Positions 10,201 through 18,033 of a DNA stretch of 64,000 bases are shown here, piece by piece; the first letter of the stretch is position 1; each line of letters opens with the position of its first letter. The notes under the pieces are model-generated. The model worked only from the letters and a program-made list of their open reading frames with translations. It searched no databases and was not told where the DNA came from. The position numbers and the translations under genes were made by a program. Origin of the DNA: Mantamonas sphyraenae (lineage: Eukaryota > CRuMs > Mantamonadidae); contig JAPMXV010000051.1 in NCBI GenBank assembly GCA_026936335.1, forward strand, positions 186,001-250,000. The letters run 5' to 3'.

Positions 10201-12310
10201 AGCAGCGACTGAGCTCGGCCCAAAGCCGACCCTCTCCCTATTCATGTGCGAAACCCTGGTCAAGTTCACTGCAGCAGAAGTCAAGGCAAAGGTGACAGCG
10301 TCTTCTGTGCCCATCCGCTTTGGCAAGTGTGTGGCTGAGGCGCTGAAGCTGCTGGGCGGCGATTCGCAAAACCCTGAGGCAGTGACTGCAGCGCGAGACC
10401 TCGCTGTGTGTGCAATCGCCAGGTTGCACTACTGGACGGTGAACGGGGTGCTGAAGACGCTGTCTAACCACGAGGTGAGCGACACGACGAATTGGAAGGT
10501 GCTGGACTGGAAGAGGAAAAAGACTCTCAATTCCAAGGAGTGGAGGGATCACGTGGTGAGTATGTACACCAAGCGACACGGAGAACGCGGTGTCACAATG
10601 CTGCAGCGCTTGGGTGAGATTCTGGAGAACGACGGGGTGAACAGCTTTTTCGACACGGACACGACCACGGAGGAAGAGGACGATGGGGAGGAGCAGGCGG
10701 AGGACACTGTGGACCACACTGTCGTTCAACATCTGCAGAGCTCTGGTGTACAGTTCAACAGCGACGACAAACAACTCGTTCTCACCCCAACCCATTTCAA
10801 TCCGGGCGGTGGGTTGAGCGCGTTGTTGCCAACGGGCTCAGTGAAGTCAGAAGCAGATGCACTGGCGCATTGGGACGTGGTCAAGACGTCTCCCTTCCTG
10901 TATAAGGAGGAGTACCTGTCCGTAGCCGAGTACGACGCGAGCTGGCACCGAAGGGTTCATGGGCTTCCAGTCGACAAGCACTCGGGGCTCACAGCGCCAG
11001 CACTCGCAGCCTTGCCGATGCTGCTCTTCATGGCTCCCCTGGTGAGCCGCATGAGCCGACAGATTCTCGACGCATGGTGCGGTGGATGGAGCGTATCGCC
11101 GGAAGGGAGGCTTCGCGTGGTTCTCTACAAAGCCGCGAACGCAACAGCAAAGACCAACGACCTGCAGGAGATCCTCCAGCCCACTGATGGGTTCAGGAGG
11201 GCGATCGACAATGCACGTGGGAACCTGAGCAAAGCACACGACGTGCACACCCAGCGGCAACTTGCCAAAGACTTTGTGCGCGTGCTGGTGACGGCCAAGC
11301 GGGCTGGGCTGGGCAAACAGGTCGTGCAGGCGTTTGGATTCGACCTGGGGTTCGATTGGCTTGCCCGTGTGCCTGGGCGTGGCCGTACGGGAAGGAAACA
11401 CCAACGGGACTTTTCGGGTATCCAGGGCAACCCGTCGCTTGTCAAGGACACGGTGTTCCTCGTGGACGACATTGGGAGACGGAAAGACACATACTGTGTG
11501 TTTGTGTGGGATGGGAACGAGCTGCTGCAACACAAGATCGGCAACCCTTCGCACTCGGACCTGCGCGCAAAGGCGCACTTGCATCGGCTGGCACGGTTGG
11601 ACAAGCACAAAGACAAGCACAAGTGGAGGGCCGAGCATGAACACAGCAGAAAGGTACTACGACAAGAGGCTCAGCGCCTGGTGAGCATCACGCGGCAGGT
11701 CGCAAAGGCCTACGGAAAATCGCACTGTGTGCTGCTCGCGCAGAGCAAATTCTATGGCGGGCTATCACTGTCAAACAGGGTCAACACACTGATTGCAGAG
11801 GAGATGCCTTGGGTGGATGTGGCTGAGTGGCACACGTCCAGCGTGTGCATTTGCGGGCGGGCACTCACACGCACGGTGGAGCACACTGTGTCCAAGTGGG
11901 ATCGCCAGTTGGCCTGTCTGCACTGTGGAGGGTCCCAAAACCACCACAACGCCCGCACGGCTCTGTTTGCGTACATTCAGGACAAGATTGGGCTGCCGAT
12001 AATCTCGGATCGCGATGTGCGGGGATGCCAGGGAATCGTGTGGCGGATGATGTGCTTGTGGGCAACGGGGAAGGAGCCAGAGGCATTCAGCCCCAGGTGC
12101 AAGAAAGCACAGAAGAAGAAATGCGCAGAGGAGGAGCTGAAGACGTGCCTGCAGCGCGTGTTTGGAGATGCAGAGCCTAAAACGGAGGTGATCGAGGTTA
12201 CGTTGCAAGAGCAAGACAAGCAGTCGGAAGAGATGGCCCAACCTACGAGGAGAAGTGCAAGGATTGCTGGGAAGCGACGAGCGGGTGTACAGGGAGGGGG
12301 GAAGGAGTGA
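7247..12310 (+). CDS. giant Fanzor-like (TnpB-related) RuvC nuclease
   Basis: A single uninterrupted frame of 1687 aa from the first ATG. The C-terminal ~300 residues have the order of a Fanzor RuvC core: a strand ending in an acidic pair, FLVDDIG (D1407/D1408); a helical linker rich in His/Lys/Arg; a strand VLLAQSKFYGG; then VAEWHTSSVCICG, matching the Fanzor hallmark in which the second catalytic glutamate is moved next to the zinc finger (E1527); zinc ligands C1534, C1536, C1557 and C1560; and DRDV at 1588-1591 as RuvC-III. The first ~1350 residues have no domain I recognise. They include a Ser run (~residue 200), a Lys-rich patch, a Glu-Glu-Thr acidic repeat (~475-516) and long helical stretches. 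The tail ends TRRSARIAGKRRA, a likely nuclear signal. Typical Fanzors are about 400-1000 aa, so this is unusually large. The intact frame argues against decay. Function by homology: RNA-guided DNA cleavage in the nucleus, untested here. Confidence 0.7.
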   Translation: MTMDGIADDEVLEVAKSMPSVVNAEYDNEHRLVVTLLKPPPPLHMSPKLDLLRRLGLSDGTPAENGLSDKETDDAEEQLPKDTLTRVDELDQEELAQLLVFSGKKKGPKGPKRLKLVQDSLDELALDEWQAYWNGLHETVREDLERATQRQSEELKNMEEGHAQTQLSSSSVESLKLALTVYFRVVETVENEQAQRDASASSSSSSSSSSSSGGGRGRNRRNAKGKGKKKKDDTRSEKERVVDDLYELVSDGKATLEGMVSLLATIGNNGTRKKLQPCKEVFGLQHVQHTGWDMTNREAKTLVVDLHLVTSVFVKSPSSTTTLNSSHKGIRQLLCLVRSAKYEQICFVSSKPTLDAALRGECPPGDQIAATRSLSRLCALQSLGESANSRQKRAAAVAGSSDVNEAQAVWLIRNAIPSDVTEVTMDEAVEEECLDVVSNNLKLPSVMYVLGFEGRLAWFSPQPIREFAQCADLEGAAEEEDTAEEEDTAEEENTGKEEDTADEENTAEEENTAEEEGKQGGDAHDGDPLHGKHVVQQLHKHGTAAKLALQQAVRHVQAFNDVAQQGGDVGARLEVIESEFEQLLETAIEKADDAEGSTTTTGSLHEYTLDGVVLERNAVGALVCGMHTGMVGLPFTKHQRTVIVETLTSQSPKDCLSLRFVKKKLVAVKGNVAVLGAAGATPCSDRMRTYTPAGVVQEALGTDTMDWALLNRLCTYARASTGNVNLLAEPVLVEHTIQLPHTPAFHKRHEVELKDGKRGSATVNLHSVLPRDDEFLDADLQEAFRVLSSSTQAQGGPQLSKEEAKVIGDMVKRLQSERPGSAEGDGGSRTDDAEIDARDELQPQRSKVASSSVANTMEQDTTLDTTQLGLLKYLLQMMRWKELAEVTKSLGSVSSQWAPAHECTAATQLCAVSRLANDVKAEEMARVNKLLRLDEPKERERAGDARLSRASKQKAKAALSSRDQELVPNVSTLQLAFQAARSNTEAATELGPKPTLSLFMCETLVKFTAAEVKAKVTASSVPIRFGKCVAEALKLLGGDSQNPEAVTAARDLAVCAIARLHYWTVNGVLKTLSNHEVSDTTNWKVLDWKRKKTLNSKEWRDHVVSMYTKRHGERGVTMLQRLGEILENDGVNSFFDTDTTTEEEDDGEEQAEDTVDHTVVQHLQSSGVQFNSDDKQLVLTPTHFNPGGGLSALLPTGSVKSEADALAHWDVVKTSPFLYKEEYLSVAEYDASWHRRVHGLPVDKHSGLTAPALAALPMLLFMAPLVSRMSRQILDAWCGGWSVSPEGRLRVVLYKAANATAKTNDLQEILQPTDGFRRAIDNARGNLSKAHDVHTQRQLAKDFVRVLVTAKRAGLGKQVVQAFGFDLGFDWLARVPGRGRTGRKHQRDFSGIQGNPSLVKDTVFLVDDIGRRKDTYCVFVWDGNELLQHKIGNPSHSDLRAKAHLHRLARLDKHKDKHKWRAEHEHSRKVLRQEAQRLVSITRQVAKAYGKSHCVLLAQSKFYGGLSLSNRVNTLIAEEMPWVDVAEWHTSSVCICGRALTRTVEHTVSKWDRQLACLHCGGSQNHHNARTALFAYIQDKIGLPIISDRDVRGCQGIVWRMMCLWATGKEPEAFSPRCKKAQKKKCAEEELKTCLQRVFGDAEPKTEVIEVTLQEQDKQSEEMAQPTRRSARIAGKRRAGVQGGGKE

Positions 12311-12344
12311 GAATTTTGATTTCGCAGCCGGCGTGAGCAGACTT

Positions 12345-12463
12345 GCAGAGCACAAAACACATACACAAGAGGGGTCCTGCGGGTTAGTATCACCAACCCC
12401 GCAGGCATTGTCGCCGTGTTTCACCGCCAGGCGCACCTTTAAGTTGTAGGTGTCGTGCTCTGC
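12345..12463 (+). ncRNA. candidate guide-scaffold (omega-type) RNA
   Basis: Starting 34 nt after the Fanzor-like stop codon, GCAGAGCAC (12345-12353) is exactly complementary to GTGCTCTGC (12455-12463). The pairing resumes after a small internal loop (12357-12364 with 12446-12453, one mismatch). Inside lies a hairpin of CCTGCGGGTT (12376-12385) with AACCCCGCAGG (12395-12405) and a 9-nt loop, with one extra C on the 3' side. TnpB and Fanzor guide RNAs come from the 3' end of the gene and the segment just downstream, with the guide at the element's outer edge. The position fits, and a guide would then begin near 12464. It could instead be an element terminus or a 3'-end processing signal. Confidence 0.4.
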
Positions 12464-12546
12464 CCGTGTGCACAGCCGGCTGACGCCAACAATGAAAAAA
12501 AGGGGTTTGTTTGGTTCAGTCGCCGCGCGGCCCATCCAGACGTTCA

Positions 12547-15500
12547 TCAAATGTACTCCAGTTGTGTCAACAGGTAGATGTGGTCGGATGGGTAGCGGTT
12601 GTCCGGCAGGGCTCCGTTTGCACTGACGTCTGCCTCGCTGGGCAAGGCAAGGACGCCACGGACGCGCAGCTGCTCGGTAATCATGATGTAGTCGATGGTG
12701 CCATTCCAGAACTCGGTGTAGTTGGTAAAGGCAGGTTCGGAGCCTGCAGCCACCTTGTACGCCGAGCGGAAGGTCAGGGGGCAGTTGATGTTGCCCAGGG
12801 CTTGGTACAGCTCCATGTCCGGGTGGGAGGAAAGCACCTGGCCTCGTGTGAGATATTCGTACACAGAGCTGTCCGGGAGGGAGTTGAGGTCGCCACAGAG
12901 GATGACGGGCACCTCGTCGATGCTGCTGATCTCGAGGGATTCCATGAGAAAGTGCTCGAGGGTGCGCAGGGCATAGTGTGCCTGCAGCAGCTTGACGTCT
13001 GCATAGTGCGGGTCCCAGAACAGGTGGATCGACAACACACACACGTACCGGTCGGAGAGCAGGTCGCGCAGAATCACGCCCACGGCCACGTTGTGCCGCA
13101 TGTACTCCTGCTCCTCACGTCCCAGGTACTCGCGTGCGTACATCTTCGTCACCTTGTCCATCTTCATGTAGTAGCGGTCGATGAATTCGAAACGATCGCG
13201 CCTGTAAAAGACGGCGCATCCGTCGTACTTCCACGGCCGGTTGCGTTTGAAAAACTCGCTGCCGTACGCAACCCCAAACAGGTTGATAAAGTCTGCGTAG
13301 TGGTCCACCTCCTGCAGGCAAAAGATGTGTGGGTTGTGTCCTCGCACGTCCTCTGCAATCAGCTGGAAGCGACGACGCCACAACAGGTCATCCGTATCCA
13401 CATACTCAAACTTTTCCGACGTTGCGTACGCCTCTGCCAACACGTTGTACGACATCACACGCAGGGAAAAGCGACGTGTGTCGTTGGTGGTGGTGGTGGT
13501 TGCTTCCGTGTCTGTGGTGGTGGTTGTGGTGGTTGCACCCTGTTCCACGGTGTCACTGTCAACCGCAGCAGTGGTGATGCTACCACCAGCACCAGCACCC
13601 GCACCACGGCTGGATTCTCCATCGTTGTTGTTCATGTTGTCATTGTTGTTGTTGTTGTTGTTGTTGTCGTTGATGTTCGAGTCAGCAGTGTTGACGGAAG
13701 GTGTGACTGCGTGGTTGCCATCGAACCATGCTGTGTCTGTGCCCTCCTGCCACACACGCTTCTCCTTCTCCATTTGGATTTTGTCGAGACTGGCCATGCT
13801 GCGTAGGTCGATGGGTGTGCGTCCTCGGTTGTCGGTGAGGGTGTCCTGTGCTCCGCCTGCTGTTTCCAGCATCCACGCCACCTCGGCGTGCCTGTGCCAT
13901 CGTGCACTGTGCAGCGGCGTCCATCCTCGCTTGTTGCGTGCGTTGACATCCGCACCGTTCATGAGCAGAATGGCCACCACGCCCACGTGGCCGCCCACGC
14001 ACGCGCTGTGCAACGGAGTGCCTCCTGCCACGCCGCGCATGTTGACATTGCCACCAAAGCGCAGAAAGGTGGCCACCACGCGGTCATGCCCTGCGTACGC
14101 TGCCTGGTGCAATGCACTGTACCCTGTGCGGTGTTGCTCGGCCGTGCTGATCAGCAACTCGATGCCGCACTCCTCCAGCAGGGCCACCACTTCGTCCACG
14201 TCGTTGTTGCTCGCTGCATACGCCAACGCCATCGTTTTGTCCTCCTCCCACTCTGACGTGCCTGCCTCCGAGCCCACCTCCGACATGGCGTCCCCCACAT
14301 CCAGCAACACCGACCCGTGCCGGCTGCCACGCCGTCCGTTGCGGTTCCACTTGTAGCCGCGCCAAAAGTCGTCGTACAACGACGCATCCTCACCGGGTCC
14401 ATCGTCGCTGCCCACACTGTCGCCACTCTCGGCCGTTTCAATCAGAGCCAGTGCGTTTTCGCTCACGCTGCGCGACATGCTGCTGTCCCCTGTGGAACCC
14501 ACACCGCCACCCAGGCCTGTGCCTGCGCCTGTGCCTGTACCTGTGCCAAGGCCGCCCAAGGACCCACTGCCACCAAAGATGCCACTGCCACCGCCCATGG
14601 CCGCACTGATTCCCTGTACGCGTCCTCCGGTGCTGCTTCGGCTGCTCCACGACGACGGCATGCTCGTCACACTCGACACACTCCTGCTGGACGACGATCC
14701 GCCACGGTGTGGACGTGTGCCCACCACGAGACTGCTGAGACTGTTGCCTGCGTCACTGAGGCTGCTGCTGCCTCCGCCGCTTGTGTGTTTCGTTGTCGTC
14801 ATCGTCGTTGTCATCGTCGTCGAGCCTGTTGCTGCCAGTCCCGCCGTCGTGCCGCCGCTGCTGTTGCCCATCATGGAAGGCAGGTTGCCCAGCGTGTGTT
14901 GCATGTCCGACCACGACGGCGACGATTCGGTGGACATGGATGAACGTCGACTGCCTCCGCTGGCAGTGCTCCAGTTGCTCCTGCTGCTTGCGTTGCTTGC
15001 GTTGCTCCACGACCTCACCTTGTCCTGTTGCTGCTGCTGCTGCTGCTGCTGTCCCACACTCGCTGCTTCACCGCCTCCCGCTCCTCCGCTGCTGCTGCCA
15101 TCGCCTTCCTGTAGCTTCTTCCACTTGGGTTCCAAAGCCATCGGCACCCCCACCCCACTTCCACCACTCCCGCTTTCCACAGGCGCTCCTGCAGACGTGC
15201 GTCCCCCTCCTCCTGCAGCCACCACAGGCGGCGTGGTTGTCTTGTTCGTTGTGCTGTTGCGTCCTCCCATCAGCTGCTGCTGCTGCTGCTGTTCCTCCTG
15301 CTGCTGCTGCTGCTGCATCATCATCATGGAAAAGTGGTGCTCCTCGTCGTCGTCGTCCTGTCCACCACGCATCGAGCGTGCGGCTGCAGCCTGTTGCTGC
15401 TGTTGGCTCTTGCGTGCCGTTTGCGTCTTGTTGAGTGCCTCTGCCTCAAGGAGGGCGAGATCGGAACCCGAGATGTTGCGCGGAATCAGATTCGCCGTCG

Positions 15501-16916
15501 TCGTCTCTGCCTGAGGGTCTGCGCCTGCCATGTAAAGCACAAACGAGGCGTCGTGGATGCCATTGTGCTTTGCCGCGTGGTCGGCGCTGTGCAACGGCGT
15601 CCATCCGTTGCGCGAGACAATCATGGGATCGCCGCCGCAGAGGAGCAGCAACGCAAGCACGCCCACACTGCCTCCCGCCGCCGCACTGTGCATGGCCGTC
15701 GTTTCAAAACGGCCCAAACGCAGGTTGGGCTGTGCGCCGTACTGCAGCAGCAGTGCAGCCACGTGTGCGTGGCCGTAGTACGCCGCCGTGTGCAGCGCAC
15801 TCTGTCCGTACCGTGAGCACGGCGCCGGTTCGTTGATGATGTCCTGCACCCCAGGCGTGTTCTTCAGCAACTGTTGCACCTTGTTCACTTCGCCCGCCCC
15901 ACTCAGGTTGTACAGCCTGTTCAAACGCTGCTGCGACTCGGCCGACCCCACCGCAAACTTCCGGTTCGTTCCTCGTCGGCTGTTGTTCGTCCCTCCGCCG
16001 CCACCATTGCTGCCATTGCCATTGCCATTGCCATTGCCATTGCCATTGCCTCCCGCGTTGCCATTACCTCCCCCGCTCCCGCCGTCCTTGCCATCCTGTG
16101 TGATTGCGTGTGTGTGCGTGTAAGTGATTTCGGATCGCCATTCCAAGTTGCAGACTCGTCGTCCGCACTGCACACCATTGCATGCATCCACCAATACCCC
16201 CCCCATCATCCTATCACCCAAGCATGGCTTGTTCCCCCCACTCGCCCTTCTGCCACTCGTCCACATACCTTGACACAGGCGACTTCCGACGTTCCGTTCA
16301 CCACGTCGAGAAGCCAGACGCAACTGCGATGGCCGCAGTTTTCGGCGGACTTGCGCGGGTCAAAGTCGCTTGCACTGGCCTCGCCTCCGCTGAGGAGAAG
16401 AATCGCAAGGACGCCGATGTGACCTGCGCCGGCGGCGCTGTTCAGGGACGTCTTGCCTCGCTTGGACGGGGCGTTGGGATCGGCCCCCGAACGAATGAGA
16501 GCCACCACCACACGCTCGGCGCCCACACTGGACGCCCCGCTCAGACAGGTGGTGTTGCGCCTGGACACAGACTCGTTGATGCGTTCCATGGCGCCCAGGC
16601 CCTCGAGGAGGTTGAGGAGCATGACCACTTCGTCGTAGTCGTTGTTGCGGCTGTGCACAGCCAAATGCGCAAGCAGCGTTTCCTCCGTCTGCTCCTCCTG
16701 CACGTCCAAACAACCGCACGGAAGGCCGTTGATCGACCCATCGTCGCTGCTGTTCCCATCGTCCTGCTGCGTCACACGCGACCCTTCCGTCGTGCTCGAC
16801 CCCATGCTGGAGAACGACTCGGTCGACCCTCTCCTGACGTGCCGCTTCCTCCACGGCGACGACTGGTTGCCCCACACCCTTCTTTCGTTCCACACGTGCG
16901 AACCCCGACTGCTCAT
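12547..16916 (-). CDS. ankyrin-repeat / CCR4-Angel-type nuclease fusion
   Basis: Two exons, 16916-16269 and 16095-12547, phase 0, encode about 1398 aa. Ankyrin repeats occur in three blocks: exon 1 (ALIRSGADPNAPSKRGKTSL), early exon 2 (AALLLQYGAQPNLRLGRFET) and mid exon 2 (ATFLRFGGNVNMRGVAGGTP). They are separated by Gln-, Ser-, Gly- and Met-rich low-complexity tracts. The last ~310 residues form an endonuclease/exonuclease/phosphatase domain with all active-site motifs: MSYNVLAEAY, CLQEVDHYADF, LCGDLNSLPDS, NGTIDYIMI and YPSDHIYLL. These match the CCR4/Angel/nocturnin branch. In that family the enzyme is usually an mRNA deadenylase or related phosphatase. Carrying ankyrin repeats on the same chain is unusual (CCR4 normally has leucine-rich repeats). 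Confidence 0.85.
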
Positions 16917-17114
16917 CACTGTGTGCACCCCACTGTGTCATTCGTGTCAGCCATCGCCTCCCCACCGGAACATTTGCGAATTGTCCGCCCTCGTCTCTGC
17001 ATGTTTCCACCCTCCCATTCGCTTCCCGTTTCCCCCTCTCGCATCCTTTCCACGTCTCCACCCCCTCTCGCGCATGCAAATCCCACTCCAATTTCCTGGA
17101 ACTCACCGGGTCGG

Positions 17115-18011
17115 ATGGTCTGGGAGGGGCTTCGGAAAGGTGGTTGCTGTGCCTCCTCCATCGCAGCGGCGGTGCAACCTTCCACCATTGCTTCTGTGAA
17201 TGTGCCGGCGATGGGGATGAGCGGGTGTGCAGCTGGCAACCTGGCTTCGCTGGCGTCCATGGAGAAAGGGTGCGTTTGCGACTCTCGCGGCACGCAAAAC
17301 GGCATGTCATTGTACTTTGAGGAGCCGTTCTTTATGCAGTCGGGCACTGCACTGGTGCCCATCCTCATCTGTGTGGGTGCTTCCGACGGCGGAAGCCTGA
17401 GTGTGGAGGATCTCAAGGAGGAAGATGTGGAATATCTCAAGGTGAGCCTCCCCACCGCGCATCGTGTGTCCACACGTGTGTCCATGGTACCCGTGTGCTC
17501 ATTGGTGGTTTCATCGGATGCCATCCATGGGAGTTTTCGGCGACGTGCCCATGGCGCCAGTGCACAGCGTCGTTTACCCGCGCTTTTGGCGCCACGCCCT
17601 GCCCGCTGACACCTCCGTCTCCTCGTGCCTCTGCGCCTGCGCCTGCACCTCCCAGAACATGCTGTGGATCTTTGTCGACAACTATCTCAACCACATGGAA
17701 GGAAACGAGCACGAGAACGCAGAGCTGCGCAAGCTGCGTACAAGCAAAGTGGATGTGATCACAGGTTGGTGCCCCGCACGTTTCGTTTCCTCACCCAACA
17801 CCACATTTGGCGCGGCCGCTCACACACTCACCCACCTCCTGCAGAGTATTTCCCGTTTGAGGTGGACAAGTCGCTCAAGGTCTTGGGCCCGGACCCCGAA
17901 TACGGCGAGCAGGACGACAACGACCAGCTTGACGCCGAGTTTGAGATCACGCCCGACATGATTGGATTCAACGTGACATTTCGCAAGCTGAAGTTGGTGG
18001 ATGAAGAATAG
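17115..18011 (+). CDS. conserved-looking hypothetical protein
   Basis: Three exons, 17115-17441, 17656-17764 and 17845-18011, with GTGAGC and GTTGGT donors, join in frame to about 200 aa. I do not recognise the family. The N-terminal third is Ala/Ser/Gly-rich. A beta-like segment follows (LYFEEPFFMQSGTALVPILI), then a helix starting LWIFVDNYLNHMEGNEHENA and a C-terminal strand pair ending IGFNVTFRKLKLVDEE. No signal peptide or membrane segment is evident. The stop codon lies 22 bp from that of RELCH on the other strand. The first exon could be longer, since the frame is open upstream and other ATGs exist. Confidence 0.55.
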
Positions 18012-18033
18012 AAGAGTAGATTGGGTAGAATGG

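Larger units (their letters stand above)
6941..12482 (+). mobile_element. candidate Fanzor-carrying mobile element
   Basis: The Fanzor-like gene and the structured 3' segment are bracketed by an imperfect inverted repeat: 6941-6957 and the reverse complement of 12466-12482 agree at 15 of 17 positions. The inner part (CTGTGCACAC / GTGTGCACAG) is exact but contains the self-complementary core TGTGCACA, which weakens its weight as evidence. I found no clear target-site duplication next to either end. Fanzor genes are known to travel in diverse eukaryotic transposons, and some carriers have no terminal repeats. The limits are provisional. Confidence 0.35.

Noticed and set aside
11926-11960. The QNHHNARTALF stretch as RuvC-III with a lost catalytic Asp
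   Set aside because: The relic copy aligns its DRDVSACENI with DRDVRGCQGI further downstream, so DRDV is the better RuvC-III and no loss needs to be assumed.
12500-13800. Plus-strand frame opposite the nuclease fusion gene (431 codons)
   Set aside because: The minus strand has full EEP active-site motifs, and the plus frame has no recognisable domain and a His/Val-rich antisense composition.
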